Below, in pieces: positions 17,433 through 26,008 of a stretch of DNA of 64,000 bases (position 1 is its first letter; every line of letters starts with the position of its first letter). The stretch is from Winogradskyella wandonensis (GTDB lineage Bacteria; Bacteroidota; Bacteroidia; Flavobacteriales; Flavobacteriaceae). The position numbers were made by a program, and so were the translations under genes. The DNA is taken from assembly GCF_004346845.1 (NCBI RefSeq), contig NZ_SMGI01000002.1:925222-989221 (forward strand). The letters are read 5' to 3'. A model generated the notes under the pieces. The model was not told the origin of the DNA and did no database searches. It saw nothing but the letters and a program-made list of their open reading frames with translations.

Positions 17433-18435
17433 ATGCGTTTCGCATAAATTCTTCAGCTTTTTCTACCATATTTTTACTTCCACAAATAAAAGGCACACGC
17501 TCATGAAGTTCGGAAGGTTGAATATCCATGATACGTGTAAATCCATCACTAGCTTTTCCGTTTGCTTGTTCAGCTAAAAATGCCATTGGATTACATTCGT
17601 ATAATAACCGTAATTTTCCTTTAGCATTCATAGAACTTTTAGGGTACAAATAAATACCACCTTTAATCATATTTCTATGAAAATCTGAAACGAGAGAACC
17701 AATATATCTTGAGGTGTAAGGTCTGTCGCCTTCTTCCATTTGGCAATACTTTATATAATCTTTTATACCCTTTGGAAAATGAATATAATTACCTTCATTA
17801 ACAGAATATATTCTGCCGTTTTCAGGAAATTGCATGTTTGGATGCGATAAATAGAAAGAACCAATAGCAGGGTTTAACGTAAAGCCATTTACACCATGTC
17901 CAGTCGTATAAACTAACATTGTAGAGGTCCCATAAACCACATAACCAGCAGCCACTTGCTGATTGCCTTTTTGTAAAAAATCCTCAATAGTAACAGGTGT
18001 TCCTACAGGAGTTACTCTTCGATATACAGAAAAAATTGTCCCAACAGAGACGTTAACATCTATGTTAGACGAACCATCGAGTGGATCTATTAAAACCACA
18101 TATTTGTTTTGGTGATTTTCGTCTTGGCTATTAATAGATATAAAATCGTCTTCCTCTTCACTGGCAATGCCACATACAATATTTCGTTTGGTCAAGGTTT
18201 TTATAAAGGTATCGTTGGCGTAAACATCTAGTTTTTGCTGATCTTCGCCCTGTATATTTGTATCTCCAACAGTGCCAATAATGTCCACTAAACCAGCCTT
18301 ATTTACCTCGTGATTCACCACTTTAGCGGCGAGTCTTATGGAGTTAATTAGCCGAGACAGTTCTCCTGAAGTATATTTGAAAGCAGATTGATTTTCAATA
18401 ATAAATTCACCAAGAGTTTGGTTACGATGGGACAT
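17431..18435 (-). CDS. fbp: Class 1 fructose-1,6-bisphosphatase
   Basis: The 334-residue gluconeogenic enzyme hydrolyses fructose 1,6-bisphosphate to fructose 6-phosphate. The metal-binding signature [10 protein letters not shown] is intact and is preceded by the acidic loop [28 protein letters not shown] marks the substrate region, and [20 protein letters not shown] the C-terminal end. Length is typical. Marine flavobacteria growing on amino acids or peptides rely on gluconeogenesis. It is a single gene reading toward the terB-like gene and divergent from the GNAT gene. Confidence 0.96.
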   Translation of the reverse strand: MSHRNQTLGEFIIENQSAFKYTSGELSRLINSIRLAAKVVNHEVNKAGLVDIIGTVGDTNIQGEDQQKLDVYANDTFIKTLTKRNIVCGIASEEEDDFISINSQDENHQNKYVVLIDPLDGSSNIDVNVSVGTIFSVYRRVTPVGTPVTIEDFLQKGNQQVAAGYVVYGTSTMLVYTTGHGVNGFTLNPAIGSFYLSHPNMQFPENGRIYSVNEGNYIHFPKGIKDYIKYCQMEEGDRPYTSRYIGSLVSDFHRNMIKGGIYLYPKSSMNAKGKLRLLYECNPMAFLAEQANGKASDGFTRIMDIQPSELHERVPFICGSKNMVEKAEEFMRNA

Positions 18436-18533
18436 GAAGCAGATTTTTAATAATTTGAAACAAATATCGTTTTTTTTTACAACTATAACGTTTTCGTAAT
18501 TGAAATTATTTAAACTAATATGTGCTTTTAAGT

Positions 18534-18541
18534 TATATTTG
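18534..18541 (+). promoter_or_regulatory. -7 box of the GNAT/aspartate kinase operon
   Basis: TATATTTG, 21 bp before the ATG at 18563. Confidence 0.5.
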
Positions 18542-18562
18542 AAAACCTATTAAGTATTCAGA

Positions 18563-19039
18563 ATGAATAAACCAAGACGCGCTACCAAAGATGATATGCC
18601 AAGAGTTTTAGAACTTATTAAAGAGTTGGCAATTTTTGAAAAAGAACCCGACGCTGTTATCGTAACTACAGAACAGCTTGTTAGAGATGGTTTTGGACAA
18701 CAGCCTAAATTTGTATGTTTCGTAGTGGAAATCGACGGCACTATTGAAGGGATTGCTATGATTTATCCACGATATTCGTCTTGGAAAGGAGAGGTAATTC
18801 ACCTTGAAGATTTAATTGTATCTCAAGCCTCTAGAGGTAAAGGTCTAGGTACCTTGTTGTTAGATGAAGTAGTGAAATACGGCAAGCAAAAGGGTGTAAA
18901 ACGTATTTCATGGGATGTGTTGGATTGGAATGAACCAGCAATTAAATTCTACGAACAAAAGGGCGCTAATGTGATGCGTGACTGGGATATTGTACAAATG
19001 GATGAGACTGCTATTGATAACTATTTAGCTAAACTTTAA
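18563..19039 (+). CDS. GNAT family N-acetyltransferase
   Basis: The 158-residue GNAT-fold protein transfers an acetyl group from acetyl-CoA to an amine. The acetyl-CoA loop is seen as SQASRGKGLGTLLLDEVV, preceded by the beta strand IHLEDLIV and followed by the conserved DWNEPAIKFYEQKGA segment. This looks like the diamine/thialysine acetyltransferase-like subgroup, but the substrate cannot be decided. Its stop codon overlaps the next ATG by one base (TAATG), so it is coupled to the aspartate kinase. Confidence 0.9.
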   Translation: MNKPRRATKDDMPRVLELIKELAIFEKEPDAVIVTTEQLVRDGFGQQPKFVCFVVEIDGTIEGIAMIYPRYSSWKGEVIHLEDLIVSQASRGKGLGTLLLDEVVKYGKQKGVKRISWDVLDWNEPAIKFYEQKGANVMRDWDIVQMDETAIDNYLAKL

Positions 19040-20289
19040 TGAAAGTATTCAAATTTGGTGGTGCATCGGTTAAAGATTCCAAGGGTATTAAAAATGTGGC
19101 GAATGTACTACAAGAGGTAGGTTACAGCAATACACTCGTTGTGGTTTCCGCTATGGGAAAAACAACAAATGCTATGGAAATTGTTGTAAAAAACTATCTC
19201 GAAAATCCATCAGAATTTCAAGGTGCTCTACAAGACGTTAAAAAGTTTCATAACGAAATTTTAATAGACTTATTTGAGAACGAAAGGCATCCAGTCTTCG
19301 GAGCTGTGAAAGCGTGTTTTACAGAGTTAAGTAGTTTCTTTAAAATCAATAAATCTCCAGATTACAATTTTATATACGACCAAGTCGTTGGCTATGGCGA
19401 GCTTCTATCTACAACTATAATTAGTTTCTATCTTCATGATATTGGACTAAAAAACAACTGGCTAGACGTTCGTAATTTTATTAAAACAGATAATTACTAT
19501 CGCAGAGCAAATGTCGATTGGGAGAAAACGCAATATCTGATTAGCAAAGATTTTAACCAAAATGTTTTAAACATAACTCAAGGATTTTTGGGGAGTGATA
19601 CTAATAATTTTACCACCACACTAGGTAGAGAAGGCAGTGATTATACCGCGGCGATTTTTGCCTATTGTCTTAACGCAACCAATGTTACTATCTGGAAAGA
19701 CGTGCCTGGTGTATTAAATGCAGACCCGCGTTATTTTAAAAATGCCACGTTGCTTAAACAAATTTCTTATAGAGAAGCTATAGAGTTGGCTTTTTACGGT
19801 GCTTCGGTTATTCACCCGAAAACGCTTCAACCTCTGCAACGCAAGCAAATTCCGTTGTATGTAAAATCGTTTTTAAACCCAACAGAAAAAGGGACGTGCG
19901 TTAGTAAGGGTAAAAATTTAGAACCAGAGATTTCCTGCTTTATAGTTAAAAAGAATCAAGTTTTAATTTCGTTATCATCACTAGATTTTTCCTATATCGT
20001 AGAAGAAAATATTAGCGAAATCTTTAGTCTGCTTCATCTTTATAAAATGAAAGTGGATGTTATTCAAAATTCGGCAATTAGTTTTTCAGTATGCCTAGAA
20101 GATACCTATAATAATCTAGAGAAATTACTGCAACATCTAAAAGCGAAATTCAAAGTTTTATGTCACAACAATGTTAATCTTTACACTATTAGGCATTATA
20201 CACAAGACGCGATTACTGAATTAGAAAAAGATAAAGCGGTTTTATTAAAACAGTTAACTCAAGAGACTGTGCAAATCGTTACTAAATAA
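19039..20289 (+). CDS. Aspartate kinase (monofunctional)
   Basis: The 416-residue enzyme phosphorylates aspartate, the first step toward lysine, threonine and methionine. The N-terminal KFGGASVKD motif, VVSAMGKTTN, and LGREGSDYTAAIFAYCLNA with WKDVPGVLNADPR are all present. A C-terminal ACT-type regulatory region follows from about residue 300. There is no fused homoserine dehydrogenase. It overlaps the GNAT gene by one base and is 20 bp before the olsF-like gene, so the three are probably one transcript. Bacteroidota often keep a second, fused kinase elsewhere; this may be the minor one. Confidence 0.92.
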   Translation: MKVFKFGGASVKDSKGIKNVANVLQEVGYSNTLVVVSAMGKTTNAMEIVVKNYLENPSEFQGALQDVKKFHNEILIDLFENERHPVFGAVKACFTELSSFFKINKSPDYNFIYDQVVGYGELLSTTIISFYLHDIGLKNNWLDVRNFIKTDNYYRRANVDWEKTQYLISKDFNQNVLNITQGFLGSDTNNFTTTLGREGSDYTAAIFAYCLNATNVTIWKDVPGVLNADPRYFKNATLLKQISYREAIELAFYGASVIHPKTLQPLQRKQIPLYVKSFLNPTEKGTCVSKGKNLEPEISCFIVKKNQVLISLSSLDFSYIVEENISEIFSLLHLYKMKVDVIQNSAISFSVCLEDTYNNLEKLLQHLKAKFKVLCHNNVNLYTIRHYTQDAITELEKDKAVLLKQLTQETVQIVTK

Positions 20290-20309
20290 ATAATATTACA
20301 TTTGTTAAT

Positions 20310-22139
20310 ATGAGTAAATCATCAAATACAGGATTAGTCTCTGCCAAAGAAGTTGCAAAAGCTATAAATGCAGATAAATATGGTTTTTTAGGCACATTTG
20401 CAGGCTGGATTTTGATGAAAGTACTTAAAATATCTTCGCTCAATAAGATTTATAACCGAAATAAACATCTCAATCAACTGGAGTTCTTAGATGGCCTCTT
20501 GGATGATTTTCAAATAAAATTTGAAATCCCAGAAGAAGATTTAAAGCGATTGCCAAAAGAAGGCCCATACATTACTGTTTCTAATCACCCGCTTGGTGGT
20601 ATAGATGGTATTTTACTTTTAAAATTAATGCTAGAGCAGCGAAACGATTTTAAAATCATTGCTAACTTTTTATTACACCGAATAGAGCCCTTAAAACCCT
20701 ATATAATGCCTGTAAATCCTTTTGAAGACCGAAAGGATGCAGCTAGCAGTATTACAGGATTTAAAAATGCAATTTTACATTTAAGAGAAGGGCATCCTTT
20801 GGGTGTTTTTCCTGCTGGAGAAGTTTCAACCTATCGCGATGGTAAACTTGTAGTGGATAAACCTTGGGAGGATGCCGCCATGAAGCTAATTCAGAAAGCA
20901 GAAGTTCCTGTGGTACCCATTTATTTTCATGCAAAAAACAGCCGATTATTTTATAGGCTTTCTAAGATTAGTGACACGTTGAGGACTGCTAAATTACCAT
21001 CAGAACTTTTGACGCAAAAGCGGCGTGTTATAAAGGTAAGAGTTGGGAAGTCCATTTCGGTAAACGACCAAAAAGAGCATAAAAGCTTAAAAGATTTTTC
21101 AGATTTTTTAAGACAGAAAACTTATATGTTATCACGTGCTTTTGAGGATAAACCAAAGATTTTAGACAATATTCAATCTACTTTAAAAGTGGCAAAACCA
21201 GCCAAAAGGATTGTTACTCCAGTAGACTCACAATTAATGATAGAAGAGGTCGAGACGTTAAGAGAAAAAGATTGTCGTTTATTACAAAGTAAAAACTACG
21301 AAGTTTTCTTGGCAACAGCAGATAATATGCCTAATATTCTTCGGGAGTTAGGACGATTACGGGAGATAACGTTTAGAGAAGTAGGAGAAGGCACTAACGA
21401 ATCTATAGATTTAGATAATTTTGATAAGTATTATCACCACATGTTTCTGTGGGACAATGATGCCAAACTAGTCGCTGGAGCTTACAGAATGGGATTAGGT
21501 TCACAAATCTTTGAGCGTTATGGTATTGATGGGTTTTATCTTCAAGATTTATTTAGGTTTGAGCCAGAGCTTTACAAAATGATGAGTCAATCCATAGAGA
21601 TGGGTCGTGCATTTATCATTAAAGAGTATCAGCAAAAGCCAATGCCTTTATTTTTACTCTGGAAAGGTATTGTTCATACCACTTTGCGCTATCCAGAGCA
21701 TAAATATTTAATTGGTGGCGTAAGTATTAGTAATCAGTTTTCTAACTTTTCTAAAAGTTTGATGATTGAGTTTATGAAATCGCATTATTACGACCCATAT
21801 GTGGCACAATATGTTCATCCTAAAAAAGAATTTAAGGTGAAGCTAAAGGATGCAGATAAAGATTTTGTTTTTGATGCGACTGAAGCTGATTTAAATAAAT
21901 TCGATAAAATTATTGATGAGGTAGAACCAGGTGCATTAAGACTTCCAGTTTTACTAAAAAAATACATTAAGCAGAATGCAAAATTAGTAGCGTTTAACGT
22001 TGATCCATTGTTTAATAATGCCGTAGATGGCTTAATGTATATTAAAATTGCGGACTTACCAGAAAGTACTGTAAGACCTGTTATGGAGGAGTTTCAAGCA
22101 GAATTGGAACGTAAATTTATGGATAATAATGACACGTAA
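20310..22139 (+). CDS. olsF: Fused lysophospholipid-type and GNAT-type acyltransferase, OlsF-like
   Basis: The 609-residue protein has two catalytic domains. Residues about 60-280 are a PlsC-type acyltransferase with NHPLGGID (His93, Asp99) and GVFPAGEVST. Residues about 325-560 form an OlsB/hemolysin-type GNAT fold that includes LRELGRLREITFREVGEGTN. This order matches the bifunctional OlsF ornithine-lipid synthase described in Serratia and Flavobacterium, where one domain N-acylates and the other O-acylates the amino acid. The product could be an ornithine or glycine lipid; sequence alone does not tell. It overlaps the next gene by 11 bp. The fused architecture is clear, the symbol likely. 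Confidence 0.82.
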   Translation: MSKSSNTGLVSAKEVAKAINADKYGFLGTFAGWILMKVLKISSLNKIYNRNKHLNQLEFLDGLLDDFQIKFEIPEEDLKRLPKEGPYITVSNHPLGGIDGILLLKLMLEQRNDFKIIANFLLHRIEPLKPYIMPVNPFEDRKDAASSITGFKNAILHLREGHPLGVFPAGEVSTYRDGKLVVDKPWEDAAMKLIQKAEVPVVPIYFHAKNSRLFYRLSKISDTLRTAKLPSELLTQKRRVIKVRVGKSISVNDQKEHKSLKDFSDFLRQKTYMLSRAFEDKPKILDNIQSTLKVAKPAKRIVTPVDSQLMIEEVETLREKDCRLLQSKNYEVFLATADNMPNILRELGRLREITFREVGEGTNESIDLDNFDKYYHHMFLWDNDAKLVAGAYRMGLGSQIFERYGIDGFYLQDLFRFEPELYKMMSQSIEMGRAFIIKEYQQKPMPLFLLWKGIVHTTLRYPEHKYLIGGVSISNQFSNFSKSLMIEFMKSHYYDPYVAQYVHPKKEFKVKLKDADKDFVFDATEADLNKFDKIIDEVEPGALRLPVLLKKYIKQNAKLVAFNVDPLFNNAVDGLMYIKIADLPESTVRPVMEEFQAELERKFMDNNDT

Positions 22140-23127
22140 AATTGCAACTGTTTTACTGTTTTTTTCTTGCTTAATTTCCTATGCCCAAACCTTAAAAGGA
22201 CAAGTTGTTGATGCTGTTACAAAAGAGCCACTAGAAATGGTATCTGTGTATTTCGATAATACAACAATTGGTACTACAACAAACGAAAACGGTAAATTCT
22301 CCATTGATTATACCAATGCTGTACAATCTACTTTGGTCATTTCTTTTTTAGGATATAATACGTTCTACCTGTCCGATTACAGGAGCAAAACTAACATCGT
22401 TGTTGCGTTGGCCGAAAGCACCGAAGAATTAGATGAGGTTGTGATTAATGCGGACGATGGTATGTCTAGAGCCGAAAAGCTTAGATGGTTTAGAAAAGAG
22501 TTTCTGGGCAATTCTGAATTTGGTAAATCGTGTAAAATTTTAAACGAAAAAGACTTAAGATTTAGATATGACAAGTCATCAAGAACACTAAGTGCTTGGT
22601 CCAAGACACCTGTAGTGGTAAAGAATAGAAGCCTACAGTACGAAATAAGCTTTGATATTATTGATTTTGAAATTATCCTTGGGAATTGGAATGCTCAATC
22701 CGTCATATACACAGGTACGTCTTTTTACAGAAATTTGGATGAAGAAGAAAATCGGAAAACCCTTAAGAATAGAAAAAAGGCTTACGAGGGTTCAATACAG
22801 CATTTTATAAGAGCTATCTATTACGAAAGACTAGAAGAAGATGGTTATGTTTTTGGCGTTCGTGGATTAAAAGTAAATCCATACGAGTATTTTGTTTTAT
22901 CCGATATTTTAGAAAATGAAACAAGACGTGTTGTCCTTAAACAAAAGCTAGATATTTTTTATAAAGACACAGCAGAGTCGGTTATACAGACCGCTGAGAA
23001 TCTCGAATTCTTTATTGATAAGTATGGTAATTATGCGCCAATTCCGCAAGTGTTATTTGGCGGAGCAATGGGTAAACAGCGAATCGGTGATTTATTGCCA
23101 CTAGATTATGGTTTATCCCAGAACTAA
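22129..23127 (+). CDS. Secreted protein with carboxypeptidase-like regulatory (beta-sandwich) domain
   Basis: The 332-residue protein has a signal peptide (1-20, ending SYAQ). A CarboxypepD_reg-like beta-sandwich follows (LKGQVVDAVTKEPLEMVSVY, NENGKFSIDY, LVISFLGYNTFYL), as found at the N-terminus of TonB-dependent receptors and in stand-alone Bacteroidota surface proteins. The remainder, about 110-332, has no domain I recognise. Its start overlaps the olsF-like stop by 11 bp, so the two are coupled, which is unusual if unrelated. It is likely a periplasmic or outer-membrane protein. A hairpin follows its stop. Confidence 0.85.
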   Translation: MTRKIATVLLFFSCLISYAQTLKGQVVDAVTKEPLEMVSVYFDNTTIGTTTNENGKFSIDYTNAVQSTLVISFLGYNTFYLSDYRSKTNIVVALAESTEELDEVVINADDGMSRAEKLRWFRKEFLGNSEFGKSCKILNEKDLRFRYDKSSRTLSAWSKTPVVVKNRSLQYEISFDIIDFEIILGNWNAQSVIYTGTSFYRNLDEEENRKTLKNRKKAYEGSIQHFIRAIYYERLEEDGYVFGVRGLKVNPYEYFVLSDILENETRRVVLKQKLDIFYKDTAESVIQTAENLEFFIDKYGNYAPIPQVLFGGAMGKQRIGDLLPLDYGLSQN

Positions 23128-23129
23128 AA

Positions 23130-23153
23130 AAGCTCAAGATTTACCTTGAGCTT
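23130..23153 (+). terminator. Hairpin after the 22129 gene, weak terminator
   Basis: A perfect 9-bp stem AAGCTCAAG / CTTGAGCTT with a 6-nt loop. The T-tract is poor (TAACTATTTT), so termination is likely but not certain. Confidence 0.6.
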
Positions 23154-23174
23154 AACTATTTTCATTAATCGATT

Positions 23175-23684
23175 TTATAAGGCTTTAAACCATTCTTGAA
23201 ATTGATTACCAAGTAAAAATGTAGGTTTCTTTTGTCCGCTTAAAGCGCCAATTAAACTTATAATCCAAGCTACAAAAATAGCAATACCAAGCAGCCATCC
23301 TAAAAAAGGTATCCAAGCCAAGAAGCTTAGTAAAAATAAACCTAAATTTTGTCTCAAATAAAAGGATCCAAGTTCACTCTTGTTATTGGAGTTCATTATT
23401 AGAGCAATAATCCAACCAATCCAGTAGATGTGAGAGATAATTCCAACGTTTTTACCGTCACTAAATACCTCTTTAGCTTCGTCTGCAAATTCTGAAGCTT
23501 TCTCCTTAGCCTCATTTGCAAACTCAGAGGCTTTTTCTTTAGCTTCTTTACTTAATTCTTTAGCATCGTCTGCCAATTCACTAGCTTTTTGACTAATCTT
23601 TTTTCCAGCTTTTTTAGCACCTTCTTTAACGTCGCCTATCATATCATCAAGGTCGTCGCTTAAATTTTTATTGTCTTCAGACAT
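23175..23684 (-). CDS. DUF4870-like membrane protein with amphipathic repeat region
   Basis: The 169-residue protein has two parts. The first 85 residues are a charged, apolipoprotein- or LEA-like repeat region in which AKEKASEFA(N/D)E occurs as consecutive 11-mers, preceded by related AKELSKEAKE units. The second part has three or four hydrophobic helices (GIISHIYWIGWIIALIM, LGLFLLSFLAWIPFLGWLLG) typical of DUF4870/Tic20-like proteins. There is no signal peptide. The repeat suggests a surface-lying amphipathic helix on the membrane. Function is unknown. It stands alone and converges on the olsF operon. Confidence 0.78.
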   Translation of the reverse strand: MSEDNKNLSDDLDDMIGDVKEGAKKAGKKISQKASELADDAKELSKEAKEKASEFANEAKEKASEFADEAKEVFSDGKNVGIISHIYWIGWIIALIMNSNNKSELGSFYLRQNLGLFLLSFLAWIPFLGWLLGIAIFVAWIISLIGALSGQKKPTFLLGNQFQEWFKAL

Positions 23685-23745
23685 AACTCTTAGTGTTTTG
23701 GTTAATACTAGTTAGCTCTTAAAGTTACTAAAAAACAATGTAAAA

Positions 23746-24132
23746 TTATTTAAATGCCTTATCGACAGGCTCCCATAATTCTATCTTATTGTTTTCGTTG
23801 TCAAGTATCCAAGCAAACTTTCCGTATTCATATGTCTGCATATCACCAACAATTGTTACACCTTCTTCTCTTAAAGTTTTTATAAGAGCCTCTAAATCTT
23901 CAACACGATAGTTAAACATAAAGTCTTTTTTTGAGGGCTCAAAATAAGTGGTATCATCTTTAAAAGGACTCCATTGTGTTGATGCATCATTTCCTTGTTT
24001 GTCTTTCCACCAAAAGGTACAGCCATAATCGTCTGTATTAAATCCTAAATGGGTTCTGTACCAGTCTTTAGAGGCTTCGGGGTCTTTAGATTTAAAGAAT
24101 AATCCGCCAATACCTGTAACGCGCTTTTTCAT
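23746..24132 (-). CDS. VOC family (glyoxalase/bleomycin-resistance fold) protein
   Basis: The 128-residue protein has the two beta-alpha-beta-beta-beta units of the VOC fold. The first starts RVTGIGGLFFKSKDPEASKD with WYRTHLGF, and the second contains DLEALIKTLREEGVTIV and the terminal NNKIELWEP. The Glu of IELWEP is the usual last metal ligand. Members range from glyoxalases to resistance proteins, and no substrate can be assigned. Its ATG overlaps the stop of the following DUF1801-type gene by four bases (ATGA), so it is coupled to that gene in an accessory operon. Confidence 0.9.
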   Translation of the reverse strand: MKKRVTGIGGLFFKSKDPEASKDWYRTHLGFNTDDYGCTFWWKDKQGNDASTQWSPFKDDTTYFEPSKKDFMFNYRVEDLEALIKTLREEGVTIVGDMQTYEYGKFAWILDNENNKIELWEPVDKAFK

Positions 24133-24539
24133 GAGTGTTTTTGTTTTGTAGTTGTTATAGATTTTGAAATAAGGATTTTTAAAACATCAACATCGATATC
24201 TGATAAGCGATTAATGTACAAACACGATTTTCCTGTTTTGTGTTTTCCCAGTTTTTCTAATAATTCGGGGTTGTTTTCAAAACCTGCAATAATGTAAAGT
24301 GATATGTCTTTTTTTCTAGGAGAAAATCCTGTTAAAAACCAAGTGCCTTCCGTAGTTTTGTTTTTGTAATTATAGCTACCAAAACCAATCATTTGTTTAC
24401 CCCAAAGCTTAGCAGGTTCACCAGAAACGTCAGACATAATAGCCATGATATCTAATAAGTCTTGATAGCGTTCTTCGTTTTTAAATTCACTTAAAAATGA
24501 CCGGACATCAGCATTATTTTCTTGAATTTTCTGCACCAT
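24129..24539 (-). CDS. DUF1801 domain protein
   Basis: The 136-residue soluble protein contains the DUF1801/YdhG-like pattern. This comprises YQDLLDIMAIMSDVSGEPAK, then MIGFGSYNYK, TEGTWFLTGFSPRKKDISLY, and a C-terminal LGKHKTGKSCLYINRLSDID. The family fold resembles iron-chaperone frataxin-like proteins, but function is not established. It lies between a second DUF1801 gene and the VOC gene, 7 bp from the former and overlapping the latter, in what looks like one operon of small accessory proteins. Confidence 0.88.
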   Translation of the reverse strand: MVQKIQENNADVRSFLSEFKNEERYQDLLDIMAIMSDVSGEPAKLWGKQMIGFGSYNYKNKTTEGTWFLTGFSPRKKDISLYIIAGFENNPELLEKLGKHKTGKSCLYINRLSDIDVDVLKILISKSITTTKQKHS

Positions 24540-24546
24540 TTTGCTA

Positions 24547-25002
24547 TTACTTTTTTATTGCAGCTTCATAGATGTCTATCCATTCTTCAACCGTCATTTT
24601 TCCTAACAATTCTTTAATTAAATCGTATGGAATATCCTCAACTTTTTTAAAACGCACACAGCTTTTACCCATGTCTAGTTTATTCTTAGCATGTTTTGGG
24701 TATTCTGCGACAAACCAATCGTATAATTCTTTTTTTGCATAAAGCCCAGAGTGGTATAATGCAATAAAGTTTTTCTGTGAGGCTACGTTGATAAACGGTA
24801 AAGGCGGAAAAGGTTTACAATGATAGCCAGCTGGATAAATTGACTTTGGGACAAAATAAGCTAGCATACCGTAGCCTATACCAGCTTCTAAACCTTTCGG
24901 CATGTTGTCTTTAATAAGGTTATGCAGTTTTGTAACTGCAGCTTTTCGGTCGTCAGGAAGCTGACTGATATAGTCTTCTGGTGAGTCTGCTTTGTATTGC
25001 AT
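24547..25002 (-). CDS. DUF1801 domain protein, second copy
   Basis: The 151-residue protein of the same broad family shows SPEDYISQLPDDRKAAVTKL at the N-terminus, then EAGIGYGMLAYFVP. FINVASQKNFIALYHSGLYA follows, and GKSCVRFKKVEDIPYDLIKE is at the C-terminus. The GKSC(V/L)(R/Y) motif is shared with the neighbour at 24129, so both belong to one fold, but the two are clearly diverged and not a recent tandem duplication. It is soluble with no signal peptide. Function is unknown. Confidence 0.88.
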   Translation of the reverse strand: MQYKADSPEDYISQLPDDRKAAVTKLHNLIKDNMPKGLEAGIGYGMLAYFVPKSIYPAGYHCKPFPPLPFINVASQKNFIALYHSGLYAKKELYDWFVAEYPKHAKNKLDMGKSCVRFKKVEDIPYDLIKELLGKMTVEEWIDIYEAAIKK

Positions 25003-25019
25003 GATGTTTGATTTAGTTG

Positions 25020-25481
25020 TTATTTACGTTGGAGGATGAGTCCGGATACTAAAGATATAATAAAGCCAATAATAGTAACCAAAACCAACATAAAAACTGC
25101 AGCTGTAGCACTTGTCATTTCTATTATCTCATCTGCTTTATCTTGGTCTCTCATCATTTGCTCATAATTACTAAAAAAATCAGGATCTATAAATTTTGTA
25201 TAAGCATAATCTGCAATAGCTATTCCTAAGCCCACCATCAAAGAAATTAGGATTCCTATAGCTAATGCTTTTCCTAGAGATAATGCACCATTATTTATTT
25301 TATCTCTATAGTGTTTTAGTCCAAAAAAAATAAAAGAAAGCGATAGAAAAATAGAGATATAACCTAGTATTTCATTAGTAGAGTAATCAAGGTTATTTAT
25401 ACCTAAGGTAAGGTGTAAAGTGAAAATAACGAATCCGGTGATGAGTCCATAAGAGCCAAACTTCAATACAGTATTTTTCAT
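25020..25481 (-). CDS. DUF4199 family membrane protein
   Basis: The 153-residue protein has four hydrophobic helices (FGSYGLITGFVIFTLHL, LGYISIFLSLSFIFFGLKHY, ALAIGILISLMVGLGIAI, AAVFMLVLVTIIGFIISLV). The YRDKINNGALSLGKA loop is typical of DUF4199, a family common in Bacteroidota. Function is unknown. It lies between the DUF1801 genes and a membrane-tethered LuxR regulator on the same strand, 107 bp from the latter. That adjacency of a DUF4199 protein and a short regulator may reflect a functional pair. Confidence 0.82.
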   Translation of the reverse strand: MKNTVLKFGSYGLITGFVIFTLHLTLGINNLDYSTNEILGYISIFLSLSFIFFGLKHYRDKINNGALSLGKALAIGILISLMVGLGIAIADYAYTKFIDPDFFSNYEQMMRDQDKADEIIEMTSATAAVFMLVLVTIIGFIISLVSGLILQRK

Positions 25482-25588
25482 AATAATTGATTTAAAGATT
25501 TAATATGTCAAAAGTATATTTGTTCAGAGATTTTTAACTCATACTAAAGTACCAAAGTTCTTATACTTTAGTCTAAAACTACCTTAAA

Positions 25589-25999
25589 TCAAAGAATTTC
25601 GAAAGATTTTGCCTTTGTAATAGCTTGAGTACGACGCTTGGCATCTAATTTCACCAAAAGACTTGATACGTGAGTTTTAATAGTACTTTCTGATAAAAAT
25701 AATTGCTCTGCAATTTCTTTATTAGATAAACCTTCAGCTATTTTTTGAAGCACTTCATATTCACGATTGCTAATATCTAGTTCTTTTATTTTTTCCTTAT
25801 TTATATTGGCAATAGTTGTATCCGATTTAGATAAACTTTTTTTATTAATGTAGATACCAACAAAGAAAAACACAATGGCAATTGCGGCAACAATCAATTC
25901 AACCTTTAAATCACCAGAAATAATGGCATACTTACTAAATTGAAATAGTAGAAGCAATGCAAGAATGAGCATTCCAAAAACAAGAATGGTTTTCTTCAT
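25589..25999 (-). CDS. Membrane-tethered LuxR-type DNA-binding regulator
   Basis: The 136-residue protein has two N-terminal transmembrane helices (about 2-20 and 33-52). A linker follows, then a LuxR/NarL-type helix-turn-helix (about 72-134: LDISNREYEVLQKIAEGLSN, then KEIAEQLFLSESTIKTHVSS). It has no receiver domain, so it would read the membrane state or be clipped or partnered. It could control the DUF4199 gene and the small operon downstream; this is suggested only by position. The HTH is textbook, including the SxxTIKTH recognition helix. Confidence 0.9.
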   Translation of the reverse strand: MKKTILVFGMLILALLLLFQFSKYAIISGDLKVELIVAAIAIVFFFVGIYINKKSLSKSDTTIANINKEKIKELDISNREYEVLQKIAEGLSNKEIAEQLFLSESTIKTHVSSLLVKLDAKRRTQAITKAKSFEIL

Positions 26000-26008
26000 T
26001 CTCTAAAA

